A stretch of DNA of 64,000 bases from Nymphaea colorata. Lineage: Eukaryota; Streptophyta; Magnoliopsida; Nymphaeales; Nymphaeaceae. Both the position numbers and the translations under genes were made by a program. The notes under the pieces are model-generated. The model made no database searches. It was given only the letters and a program-made list of their open reading frames with translations, and had not been told where the DNA came from. Numbering within the stretch: position 1 is the first letter of the stretch; every line of letters starts with the position of its first letter. Below, piece by piece: positions 36,301 to 47,354 of the stretch. The stretch is taken from positions 16,164,354-16,228,353 of the forward strand of contig NC_045139.1 in NCBI RefSeq assembly GCF_008831285.2. Reading direction: 5' to 3'.

Positions 36301-37705
36301 TTCTCAACAACCCTATACCTTAGAGTGGTAGCTGGTTTTGCAGCTTTTATCCCAGCCATCAACAACTCGGCCCATTCATCTTCTATTATGATCGCAATGG
36401 CTTGCAACTTGCTGAAATAACGATTCTAGTCTTTAATTGATTTTTTCTCGAGGCTTTCCAACAGTTGTTCAAATGTGTTGATAGTGCTTGAAGCAGTCCA
36501 ATCTTTTGACTTATGACATTTCTTAAGATTACTTCTTCAAGAAGGGCTGGTTTCGTGTGTGGATTTACTTTTAAAGAAGTTTCTTTTCCCCATTTATCTG
36601 AGTTGATGGCATAGGTGCTTTTTTGCATTTCGTGAGATTTATATCCATCCAGAAGGAGTTCAATAAAAGATATGTTACTTGGAGGAAAAAGATTAGCCCA
36701 TGTGATACTATTGTTTTATTGAGGTATTCAATGAAATATGGTATTTTCAGTAATAAAATGTTGAAATTGCTTTACCATTTACAGCATATGGTTATTGGAG
36801 GACTGCCTCTTTTGGCTATCTCTATACTAAATCATGATCCAGCGATTACTGGAAGTCTTAGGGAGCTTACACTCAATGATCTTTCAGCACTTGCCTATAC
36901 ATCTATATTTGGAAGTGCCATCAGCTATGGGGTCTACTTTTACAATGCAACTAAAGGTCAAGTTCGTATCTTCATTCTTCAATTTTAATTGTATGAATTT
37001 TAATTTCGGCTGACTTATCCAATGGTATGTCTTAGTTACTTTTTCTTGCTTTCTTGCACATATAGCTAACGCCATTGAGGTTCTGAAATTTATATTTAGT
37101 GCTTTCTGCTAGACTTGGAACTAGGAAATAAATAGTGCATGTTATAGATCCCATTCATTAACATACCTGCTTCTTTGGCGAGATGATCGTTAAGTTCTTA
37201 TATTAATTTGAGCTTCTTGTATTGGTCATGAACAACATTATTTTGGCTAGATTGTCCAAGAAAAATGTTCATGCAAGTAAGCCAGTTGAATTAAGTGTAC
37301 AGTGGTTGTCAATCATGATTGACATCAAGAAGTTTGATGTACCTTTTAAGCCATGTAGGTACCCTTTTTCATCTTAATTTTTCTGTCCCCAAACTTCTGA
37401 GTTTGTTTCAATGTAAAATGAAACTCGCCAGAATGTACATTTGCCTGCAGGTAGCCTGACACAGCTGAGCTCACTTACGTTTCTAACACCAATGTTTGCA
37501 TCCATCTTCGGGTACTTACCTATACGAGGAAACTGCATAATGTACTTTTATCAAAAGTGTCATTTTAAAATTTTGGTTGCATCGGGTGAACAGATATTTG
37601 TATCTGGACGAGACATTCTCGACAGCACAACTGGTTGGAGCTGCTGTCACTCTAATTGGCATTTACATGGTTAATTTTCGCCGCGGCAGTCACACAGATG
37701 AGTGA
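33330..37705 (+). CDS. WAT1-related EamA/DMT transporter, predicted plastid, 7 exons, 416 aa
   Basis: Exons: 33330-33917, 34176-34223, 34630-34752, 35554-35700, 36785-36956, 37451-37511, 37594-37705. Residues 1 to about 70 are rich in Ser, Arg, Pro and Thr, as in a chloroplast transit peptide. Two EamA domains follow: first at about 120-250 (PFFFWGTAMVAMKEVLPKAG, then IDSQPLTVAILASLLFGE), second at about 275-405 (SAISYGVYFYNATKGSL, TFLTPMFASIFGYLYLDETF). Ten membrane helices are expected. Length and order match Arabidopsis AT3G02690 (417 aa), annotated as a chloroplast WAT1-related protein of the drug/metabolite transporter superfamily. The substrate is not known from sequence. Start is ATG at 33330. 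Confidence 0.9.
35217..35340. repeat. Diverged direct repeat in WAT1-related intron 3
   Basis: AAAACCACCCCCCTCAGG at about 35223 and AAAACCATCCCCTTCAGG at about 35298 each run on into GTTATTCAC and CAAAA. The surrounding 35065-35350 has the words TGTGTTTGTATG and CATACAAACAA in inverse orientation, like the ends of a small transposon. No clean target duplication found. Confidence 0.35.
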
Positions 37706-39109
37706 AAAAAACAGGGGTACTCATTAGGATCCACACACATCGATTTGGCTGCTCAAGAACTGGGGATTCGGTCGCCAAGGATCTTATTTTATGATGTTTT
37801 ATGCCGCATGGCATGCTCTTTTGAGCTCATCAGCAGCCAGTGCCCCTGTAACATGAATATGTTGCCTCCGTCCAATTGCATTTTAAATGTTGGCGGAGCG
37901 CTTAATTTTGTAAACAAGAGCTTCAACTCGTGTATTTTACCCAGATTACTAGTTAAGATTGAGGTGGTCTTGTCCTCCAATAACAGCTTCTTTGTGCACC
38001 CGTATGGAACTATTCCCATGGTACTTTCACCACGTAACACAATGGGCTGCTGAAGATTTAGACGAATAGCTTTGGGTTGTCAGGGAAGATATCATGCCTG
38101 CAGAAGAAATCTATGAGGATATAACAGACACGTTTCTTCTCTATCTGCGTAAGGTACTGTAACTACATGGTTTCAAAAGCATGCTCCTTCTTAGTGAATT
38201 CTGCAGCCGAGTTGAAGATTCGATTCATTCCAAACAGTACTCTCCTGTCGTCTTTGTATGCAGAAAGTTCATCGAGTTTTGCCTCGAAGGCAAAGCAGGA
38301 TGTCCTCTGTTAAAAAGAGTCGGACCATCACCATCCTACCAGTGATATACAAACCCCCAACTCGCACTACTGGATTATGCGGTACCAGAAAAGCAGACAG
38401 CTGATAAGAGTAAGCCATCGCCACAACCCAAAGAGCAGGTTGCCTTCGCCAGAGCCTGATGGATCAGGCCCATCGAGTGCCGATTGTCCATGAAAACTTC
38501 TGCTGGCTTCTTCTTTTGGTTATAGTCAGCTATTTGATGTCCCAACATCTTCCATGAATATCATAATCAGCCAATTGGTTATGCTAGATGTAAGCTGAAT
38601 AAGCCTGAAAAGCGGAATTTCTCTAAACCAAGTGGTATAGAAATTAAACCTGAACCTCAACCAAACTCAATTGTCGTTTTGATCTGTTCTTGAGCGATAT
38701 GTATGATTCGTGAGCTTGGATACAAACTAAGTCAGACGCAAAAAAGTCAGATTTAAATAATCAAACACGTCTCTTTCTCTGACATAGCAAAAGCTTGTGC
38801 GTTCATCTAAACTGGACAATGAAAATGAACAAAAAACCGAATGGGGTTAGATTTGTTATTTTTGAAAGAAAACATTTAATGATTGTGGTAACAACACTAT
38901 TTTAACAACTTTCATTATAAAAAGAATTAAAGTTTATCTAGATCACTAATTGCATCATGCTAGCATTTAGAAAATGTTGACAAAGACACAACTTCAAAAG
39001 CCAAATGCATATCAGCATGATATCATACACATAATTATCCTGCAAAAATAACAAGTTATTAAATCCTACAGTCAACCACAAGTTTATTGGCTGTCTAAAT
39101 AGAGGAACT

Positions 39110-39305
39110 TAAGGGCAGAGCCAGAAATTTTTCATGAGGGTTGCCGAATTAAAGTTTCCAAATTTTGACACAAGACGAAATATTATTTTTCAAATTTAAT
39201 TTTTATATAGCACAAGTAAAATTTTCTAAAATTTACATGTAAATTTTGTTTTCTTTTATTGAGGTGAGGCTAGGGCCCATGCCCTCCCCCTTGGCTCCGC
39301 CCCTG
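39110..39305. mobile_element. Decayed hAT-type MITE, CAGGGGCGGAGCC ends
   Basis: The right end on the other strand is CAGGGGCGGAGCCAAGG; the left end is TAAGGGCAGAGCCAGA. The middle is AT-rich and non-coding. The 8-bp flanks GAGGAACT and GGGAAAGT agree at 5 of 8 positions, suggesting an old insertion. The end sequence is of the CAGGGGC type common in hAT MITEs of plants. Confidence 0.55.
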
Positions 39306-39423
39306 GGGAAAGTGATGCAAGTTGCTCGCTAAGAATGACTAATTAAAGCAAGGCTCGGCATTGATAGACGATGGTTGAGAGACAAACCTGGACACAGGCA
39401 TCTTGCCAAGGAAGATGATGCAT

Positions 39424-39468
<45 letters not shown>

Positions 39469-39540
39469 AGTAGGGATGTGGTTTAGATGTAAGTATTGAG
39501 TTGAGTTGGGCCCTCATCACTCGGTCCAACCCACCCAGCC

Positions 39541-39790
39541 TTTTTTTTTTTGTTCTTTTTACTGAGCCAAGCCCCACCATTGGATATTCGACGGATACCT
39601 TCGTCACAGGTTCAATAACAAACACAAGAAGCAGACTCACTCCCACCCCTTCATCTTGCCTAGGTCCATGGTTACTTGGGCCGACTTTTTATATGATACC
39701 CACGAGAATCGAACCAATGACTAGCCATCAACAGCTAGTAGCGGGTCAAGTAGCTAGACAAGCCAGAAGAAACATCTCTTTGAAGGAATG
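39541..39790 (-). mobile_element. SINE-like segment (tRNA-type A and B boxes)
   Basis: On the minus strand TAGCTACTTGACCC (39743-39756) resembles a Pol III A box, and TGGTTCGATTCTC (39704-39716) a B box, about 40 bp apart as in tRNA-derived SINEs. Downstream the minus strand reaches an A-rich run near 39541-39560. I could not find matching target duplications, so the limits are uncertain. Confidence 0.35.
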
Positions 39791-40561
39791 CACGCCACTA
39801 GCGTAGGAGCGAAGTTGGTTAAAGGACCTACTTGGAGGCTAAGACATAGACGCGCCTACCCTGACTGATGACTCCCCGTACAAGGCCCTTTGTTTGAATC
39901 GAATTGGTGCGTGGTGGCAAACCTTTTTGATTAATGGCCAATGGGTTGATACAAAGGTGCCAACTAACATATACTGTTCTTCTCTATTATTTTTTAAATG
40001 TTCTCTGAAGTTTTCTTTTCTATATTTTTTTTTCTTTTCACATTCATTTCTTAATCCTAATAATGGTTGAAGAATATTGTCTCTAGCTCTTGCACAAGTA
40101 GTTAAGCTATGGTTTTAAGTCGATTCATGTATTGAATATTCATAGCAAGTTTTGGAACTCTAGTTGTTGATCAAATTAGCCAAGTTGGAACAACTTCTAC
40201 ATCCCCAAAACTGAAAACCACAACTGATTGGCAGCTGAACAACGATCATATTAAATTCATGATCTTACATCATAAAAGGGCAAGTTGGTGCGCTCTAACT
40301 GAGAAGTGCGACTGAAGACTTCAACACAACCGCATTACTTCAGCTGACACCCAACCTTTGATCATGTAAAAAATCTGAAATGTTTTCGTCTACGAACTAG
40401 CTTTTGAGCATAAACTGGAAAAGGGGTCTTAAGTTTTTGAATTTATCGTGAGGATTATCTCAACCTTTAATTACAACTCTCAGTGGACCTGGGTTCAGCC
40501 ATAAGAGTTGCCTTAACAAAACTTGGGTTTTTATTGAAAATTCAAAACTTTGAGGCCAATG

Positions 40562-40695
<134 letters not shown>

Positions 40696-42490
40696 AAAGA
40701 TGAGCATATTTTTCTTGTTTGACTTGTCATCTCATATCTCTCCGCGAAGAAGGACGCGATCCCCCGGTTTTGTTTTACGCAAACGACTTGTGCAAATTAA
40801 GCAGAGTGGTGCCATCAAAAGGTCCCTGAATAGATAGGAAAGAAGGGCTGGAATCTTTATTGGCAAACCTCATGAGAATGACCAGGACATCTTGCTTCTG
40901 GACTCTTAGACAAAAGTTAGAAAAGTAGAAGGAAAGACTATTAAATTATGCAGGAAAACTATGTCTGATCAAACACGTTCTAGACAGCATTTTTCACTAT
41001 AAGCAATGACGTTTTAGGATTTCCAAATTAATGATATCATTCTTGAAGTTAAAAGGATTAATTGGGAAAATTCCTAGGGGTTCACCTCGTCAAGTGTTAA
41101 GTTGTAAACCAAAGCAAATACTTGGTGTTGAACGCAAGTTGTTTGAATTCCTTATGGGATAAAGTAGTGAAAATATATATTGGAAGGCGCAACCCCTAGA
41201 TATATGAGTTCAAAACTTGAGAGTCTTGGGCTGATTAGTAGGGACTCATGTGGGGCTAGAAGGAAGTCGACCACCTTGTATGATACTTCAAGCTGTGTAA
41301 AAGCGAGCTCAAGTGAGTGGGAAGAAATTTATTGTTTGACTAAGAGGCTCCTCGGGTTTAGAGCTGTTTCAAGACTTAGGTAGTCTTATAGTACATCTTT
41401 CAACTCAAGTGTTGTGTTGTGCATACTACCATTTACATTGTAGAAAAATAAAAATTGAACTAAAGATACACCAATAGGCTGGCTAGTTATTGTGCTATCT
41501 ATAATAGAGTTCAAATTGTGTTTTTCTTTACAAACGATAAAATTCAAACTCTTCTTCTTTGCAAACGATAAAATTCAAACATTAGCACATAGAAGGAGAA
41601 ATTCTGGGTTTAGGGCAAATAAGCGATGATCATGAATTTCCTCATTTCACAGTCAAAACTTCATTTTTCCCTGTCGCTATCTGCTGAAAGGTCATGGTTC
41701 GTTTCTTTGGTTTAATTTGAAAACGGCCAATACTAATAAGATAAACAACAATTAAATACAAAATATCGGTACCATGCTTGCAATCAGTTCATTAAACATA
41801 TTTTTCATTTTTAAAATCGGCTGATGAGCTTTCAAGTATAAATTATATCACTGTCTTCTTTCCTTAGGCAATGAAATTCTTATAAAATTCGTTTCGTGTG
41901 AATTGGGGACCACCACATAGCAAAAAGCTGAATTAATGTAGAAGACCTCTTTTTGGTGCCTTGAAATGTTACCTTTGTTGCGCTTTAATTTACGCATCTG
42001 TGTGACCTTTGACTGCACTTGAACTTAACTTCGAAATAAAAACTGTCTGCTATCATCTCATGCCCCAAACAATTATGCAACCACGTTCAGATTTTCTTAT
42101 TGATGACACAGGCCATAGCGTGCAAATATTAATAATTGCCATATTAAAGGAAGGAGATTTTCTAGAACCTGATCGGGCGATTTTCATGTCGTTGGTCGTC
42201 AGCTCCTTCTTTCATTGACAAAGAAAATTTGAAGAATTATTTATCGGACAATGTATCCTCCTTTTTCCGATGTGATGTCCGTTGGAGGAGTAATGTGAAT
42301 TCCTTGACACACAAGTCTATAAAGTCAAGCCCACACGTATATTTGTTGTCACAAATGCGTCATATCATTCATTATATTGGTCATACGCGTGTATGGTGAA
42401 GAGGGGTTGTGGGTTGGTAGAAGCAGCCCAGTAGACGTAACAAAGAAGCATCTTTAAATATTTGAAAGGGTGTGCCATTTTGTCTATATA

Positions 42491-42598
42491 GAGTCATTTG
42501 ACAATCAAACACTTTGTGAGTATTTTATGTAGTGTTTTATAAATTTATTTCAATTTTTTTTTAAGTAGATTCATAAAACACTCATTGCCAAACGACCC
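42491..42598. mobile_element. 108-bp MITE, GAGTCATTTGACAAT / GGGTCGTTTGGCAAT ends
   Basis: The two ends pair as imperfect inverted repeats, and the inner arms (GTGTTTTATAAATTTA against its partner, and AAAACACT) extend the palindrome through most of the element. It could fold into a hairpin. A related end lies at 20569. The target duplication is at most TA/TTA and is not certain, so PIF/Harbinger or hAT origin stays open. Confidence 0.6.
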
Positions 42599-42722
42599 TT
42601 AAGCACAACACCCTTCTTGTGACTTCTACCACCAGGGTTCCAAAGCTGTTCTGGACATCCGACCTCTTCAGGTAGGTGCCATTGATGAAATGATGCAGCC
42701 CGCTTCTTGGGTTAGTTGGTTG

Positions 42723-42924
42723 CAGGGGCAAAGGGAAGGGGAGTTTGTGGGAGCTTGGCATTTTCTTAAAATTCAAAAACTTTAAAAATTTATATGTAAA
42801 TATAAAAAATTTTAGTTTAATATATATAAAAAAAATTGAAAATTTGTATTTTGACCCTGATAAAATTTTAAAACTATAGTTTTACCTAAGCAACAAAAAA
42901 AGTTCTAACTTGACTTCACCCCTG
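42723..42924. mobile_element. hAT-type MITE with perfect 8-bp target duplication
   Basis: Ends are CAGGGGCAAAG and, on the other strand, CAGGGGTGAAGTC. Exact copies of GTTGGTTG flank it (42715-42722 and 42925-42932). The 202-bp body is AT-rich and non-coding. The CAGGGG terminus and 8-bp duplication are diagnostic of hAT. Confidence 0.8.
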
Positions 42925-43420
42925 GTTGGTTGACATGGCCAACATTCATCGATGGAACACCTTAAACGCGTGTTGGACAAGCAGCCATTCTAGAAGGTAA
43001 AACTCCAATAAAGTCTTGGACAACAACAGAAAGAAGGCTAATTAAGTGGAAACAATCAAGTAATAGGCTATGGTGCAACGTTCTGTGCAAATGTCTTCTT
43101 TTCTATAAAAAACGAGAGGAATTTTCCATGCAATGAAGTCCAATTTTGTGAACCCAGTAGGAACTCCCCGGACCTAACCATCGCTTTATGTGCGTTATTA
43201 GGTGGAGAAGGTTAGACTTTAGCAAATGGGCAGCCATTAGAAAAAGCTTTGCCCGCTCAATAAAAGTCAAAGGTCTGAACCCTCAGCCCTCATTACCCTC
43301 AAAGTCAGGACTCCCCACCAATGGAAAAAGTAATTGCCGTTGCTCTACGGACTCGTCTTTAAAAAGATTTAAGATTGGCAGCACCGAGAACCTTAGCCTC
43401 CCTCACCATTTCCTCAAATC

Positions 43421-43458
43421 CTCTCTTCTTCTTCTTCTTCTTCTTCTTCTTCTTCTTC
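43421..43458 (+). repeat. (CTT)n in the 5' leader of the NHL6-like gene
   Basis: About twelve CTT units lie 35 bp before the start codon. CTT/TC tracts are common in plant leaders. It reads as poly-Leu in the upstream open frame. Confidence 0.9.
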
Positions 43459-43493
43459 TCTGTTGGTTGATCTGCCAACAACTACAGACAACC

Positions 43494-44255
43494 ATGGCAG
43501 ACCAACAGAGAGTCTACCCATACGACGTCGAGGCTCGGCCGACCGCACCACTAGCTCCACGCAACGCTCTCATCTCCGAGAAAGGTGACCCGTCGACGCC
43601 GCCCCGTATCCCTTCTTATGGCCGCCGGCCCCCGCCGCTGATCTTCTCGCCTCCTCCCAGACGCTCAAGCAACTGTTGCTGCCGCTGCCTATGCTGTTTC
43701 TTCTGCGTGCTCCTCGTCCTCGCCGTGGCCATCGCCGCCGCCGCCTTTGCAATTTATCTGATCTTCCAGCCGAAGCTGCCGGACTACTCCGTCGACCGGC
43801 TCAGGCTAACGGCCTTCCAGATCACCCCGGGCTTCCCCACGACCCTGTACTCGCAGTTCGTGGTGACGGTTACGGCCACGAACCCGAACAAGAAGATTGG
43901 GATTTACTACGAGTCCGGCAGCAGGCTGAGCGTGTGGTACACGAACACAAGCCTGTCGACGGGGCAGCTGCCGGTGTTCTACCAGGGTCACCGGAACACG
44001 ACGGTCCTCAACGTGGTGTTGACGGGGCAGAACGAGGTGGGGAGCGGGTTGCAGACTGCCTTGGCGGAGCAGCAGCAGACGGGGCAGATCCCCTTGGACT
44101 TTTACGCGGATGTTCCTGTGAAGGTCAAGCTCGGAAGTTTGAAGCTCAGGAAAGTCATTTTCCGGGTCTATTGCAGTTTGGTCGTCGATAGCCTCACCGT
44201 CGACGGCCGGATCGGTATCAAAGCTAATGACTGCAGTTTCCGATTGAAGCTTTAG
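43494..44255 (+). CDS. NDR1/HIN1-like protein, NHL6 type (LEA_2 domain), single exon, 253 aa
   Basis: The chosen start (MADQQRVYPYDVEARP) matches the family and sits in a good context (ACCATGG). Residues 1-60 are Pro- and Arg-rich and cytosolic. A Cys cluster, CCCRCLCCFFC, at about 61-71 adjoins one membrane helix to about 90. The LEA_2 domain follows, with NPNKKIGIYYESGSRLSVWY, LSTGQLPVFYQGH and the closing VDSLTVDGRIGIKANDC. Likely N-glycosylation sites lie on the outer side (NTS, NTT). NHL proteins sit in the plasma membrane and take part in defence and in drought/ABA responses; the closest known member appears to be Arabidopsis NHL6. The same frame is open for 102 codons upstream from an ATG at 43188, through the CTT repeat. 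Confidence 0.9.
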   Translation: MADQQRVYPYDVEARPTAPLAPRNALISEKGDPSTPPRIPSYGRRPPPLIFSPPPRRSSNCCCRCLCCFFCVLLVLAVAIAAAAFAIYLIFQPKLPDYSVDRLRLTAFQITPGFPTTLYSQFVVTVTATNPNKKIGIYYESGSRLSVWYTNTSLSTGQLPVFYQGHRNTTVLNVVLTGQNEVGSGLQTALAEQQQTGQIPLDFYADVPVKVKLGSLKLRKVIFRVYCSLVVDSLTVDGRIGIKANDCSFRLKL

Positions 44256-47200
44256 ATTAACAAAAACCATATGTGGATACCTTCCGGCCTCGAATTTTTT
44301 TGTTCTTTAGAATAATTTCTTTTCTTCTTTCTATTTGTAATTTTGCGTTGCATGCCTCCCTCCCCCATCTCTACGTTCCTCTTTTTTGATATATGCTGGG
44401 GGCACGGTGGAGTGATAGCCACAGATCCCTCTTACTTCCTGTTAATAAATATCGAGTCTTGCCTTTATTGGATGCATGAAGAAGAGAGGTTCCCCAATCG
44501 CCATGGCTACTGCATGAGCTATGCTTAAGATCTTCTCAAAATGTCGTAGATAATATGGGATTACTTTATCTCATAATTAGTGCATTTACAGGTGAGTTTT
44601 GTGTTCACTATGAAATCGGAATTCCAATTCAGATAAATTTTTGTCTCAGCAGAGAAATATATAGATAAATAAAGAAACAACATCGGTCACATACGTATAA
44701 GTTGAATTTTCTTCTTGGGAGTTGTTCCTGCTCACCTTCGTCACTCATGATGCAACAATGGAGGACATATTCCAATACCATCACCAAGAAGTCAACGTCT
44801 AAGACAGATTTTCGCCCTGATCTACAGTGACGGCTGCCATATGAGGTAAGCTTCCATCTCTAGAAAGAAAGTTCTTGGCTCAAGTTTAACCTTGTTACTC
44901 TTTAACTAAGGAAAGATAAGGTTTGTAAGATAATTTCTACACGACCCGACCCAGCCCACTTCTCCACCGACTTCAGGTTCTTGGGCTGTGAATTTTAACC
45001 TGCTCCTTAGTAGCTTCGGTTTTTCACCATAACAACCAATCACTTAACAATTTTTTTTATAAGTTTTCTTGTTCAAATTAAAGAAGGACATTTCTTGTTC
45101 TTTATTTTCATGAACAAATAGATAACAAGCAAAACATAGGCTCAAACATGTAACCAGTAAGGACAAGGAAGTGACTTTTTTTTTTTGGCAGCACTACAAG
45201 ACCAGATTTTCAGCATCTTAAATGTATTAATCCTGAACATTTATATGGAGCGCACATGGGCATGAAGAAAAGGTATGAACAAAAAATATTTGGAGTCAAT
45301 AATGGACAAAGTCAGGTGATCAAGCTATGGCTGGGCCCCAAATGAAAGTTGCTCTAGGAGGAGCTGTTGGGCAGGTAATGGTGAGCCAACCAGATCTTGG
45401 AGGCCCTTCATTTTTTGAATTCCAAGACTAACTACTATTGCAAATGGGCCAGACCTAGTCTCAGAGTCTTGTCAATTTCTGCTATTCTACTAATTCTAAT
45501 TAAACTGAACTCTAATATGTATTTAACTTTCCTTAATCCCCCATCTGCAATCCTACTTATCAGCTCAACAATTTAACTTGATTAAGACAATCCATTTCAC
45601 AAACAAACATTAATTAACGAATCATGGCGACCAACTTCAAAAGAAGGTTACTGAAGCAAATAATTCAGAAAAAAGTGAGAGGTGGAAAAGGAAAAGTTGT
45701 TCTCCACTTGTATTAATCTTGAGATTATAAGTTTGGTTTTGAATTGGACTATGTTTGGAAAACTTGGATCGTGTTTCGCTTTACTTCTAAGCGTAGTGGG
45801 TACACCAACCATGGTAATAAAAGTTTATGACTATATACATTGATCTTTGGGAGATATGAACATGTCAAACGCATCTTTTCTACGTGAATGAAAAGGAAAT
45901 TTATCTGTGAGACAATCACTCAAAGCTTTTAAAAGATGTACCAACTCCATGACAACAACCTCCGCCGTAAAAAACTTGCAGTTGATACATATTGTAATGA
46001 TGCAGAAAGCAAAGAAAGCAAAAACGCTTCGGTTTTACATTCAAAATCCTCTTGGGAGGAATATAAACAGAATTGCCAAAACATTGCTGATTTTCATTGT
46101 AGTTTTTCACTTGTTCCTCAAAGAGATTCAGGATCTGACGAATCATAGTTTTTGCATTGGATTTTTTTTTTTTCATATGGAGATGGAGATGGAGAAAACG
46201 ATTATTAATAATTATAACTTGATGCATATCAGCTTCTAACATACATCTGAATCCTGTAATACATAAACAAACTAAAATGGCTTAATTTTAATCTTTTTTT
46301 TTTTTTAATTTGATTCAAATATGAATTCAGGTTGAACCATGCAACATCATTTGGTCTCATATAGGAAGGTCAATATATCCGATTCAGAATCGGATATTCG
46401 GCCGAACCGATCTAAAAAAAACAGATATGGAAAAAAAAATATCTAATTAAGAAATTGGATTGGATTCAGATTCATATATACATATAGGATTCAGATCATA
46501 TTCATTTTTAGACAAATATCCTGTCTCTACTGCTTTTAAATTTTGAAAATTGATAAAATCTGGTTGGGGAGGAACACCGAAGTATATGGAATGGCGCTCC
46601 GACTGAAGATTGGGACTTAGTATTGGCTTAAGATTTGATCTCATCCAATCCCTGTGGTTTTTTTTTTATCTAATTTTTTGTCGTAATTATCTCCATTTTT
46701 GTTTAATAAAGTTCGAAGGCCGATTCCTCAGCAGGTTTTTGCCGGGAGTGGTGTCGTATCCAATTTGAATCCAATCCATTATCCATCGTCTTCGTTGCTT
46801 TGGAGGAACAACAGCTTGAGTCCCGACCCAAATCCAGTTCCGCCTGTAGATAAGATCTGGATTTTTTTGGCAACAAACAGACAGTTGAGAACTGGTTGTC
46901 TTAAATTGGAAGCCAAAGTTCGATCAGCATGAACTTCAAGAGAGTCTTGGTGACAAGCCACGTGTGGATTCTCCCATCAAATCTCTTTCACACAGCAGCA
47001 GCGTGTTTCACCAATATTGTTGAATCAGTTTGAAATTTGTTCACATTATTAGAAGACCCCCTCACGTCAACCAACTCTTTCCTCTTTCCCTTGTCTTGTT
47101 AATGAATAAATCTGAAATCTCTTAAATTAGATGCTGGTCTTTAGAGGTGAGCTTCGACATGGATGGCCCTTCTACTGTAAGATGTTCAAGTGGAAGAAAG

Positions 47201-47273
47201 TCCGAAAAGTTCAACAATCAGAGTTTCTAATGCTTTATTGAAACAAGGTTGGGAGAGTGACCCATCCATCAAC
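44256..47273. other. Intergenic between NHL6-like and tRNA-Leu
   Basis: AT-rich DNA with no supportable gene. From about 46290 to 46870 it holds GATTCAGATT/GAATCGGATA-type words, including the short palindrome CGATTCAGAATCGG at about 46380. These look like the dispersed repeat also seen near 14900-15250. Nothing else stands out. Confidence 0.5.
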
Positions 47274-47313
47274 GTTGAGATGGCCGAGTTGGTCTAAGGC
47301 GCCAGATTAAGGT

Positions 47314-47346
<33 letters not shown>

Positions 47347-47354
47347 TCTCAACA
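47274..47354 (+). tRNA. tRNA-Leu (anticodon AAG)
   Basis: The acceptor stem GTTGAGA pairs with TCTCAAC. A box TGGCCGAGTTGG and B box GGTTCAAATCC are both intact. The anticodon stem CCAGA/TCTGG encloses the loop TTAAGGT, giving AAG. The extended variable arm fits leucine. CCA is not encoded, as expected in the nucleus, and there is no intron. A TTTTT Pol III stop lies at 47368-47372. Confidence 0.95.

Noticed and set aside
39810-39940. Second SINE-like segment with GTTGGTTAAAGG and TTTGAATCGAATT
   Set aside because: Box matches are weak and neither a tail nor target duplications were found.
43806-44270. 154-codon open frame on the minus strand
   Set aside because: It is antisense to the NHL6-like coding exon, whose GC-rich codons open other frames. 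It has no domain and no support of its own.
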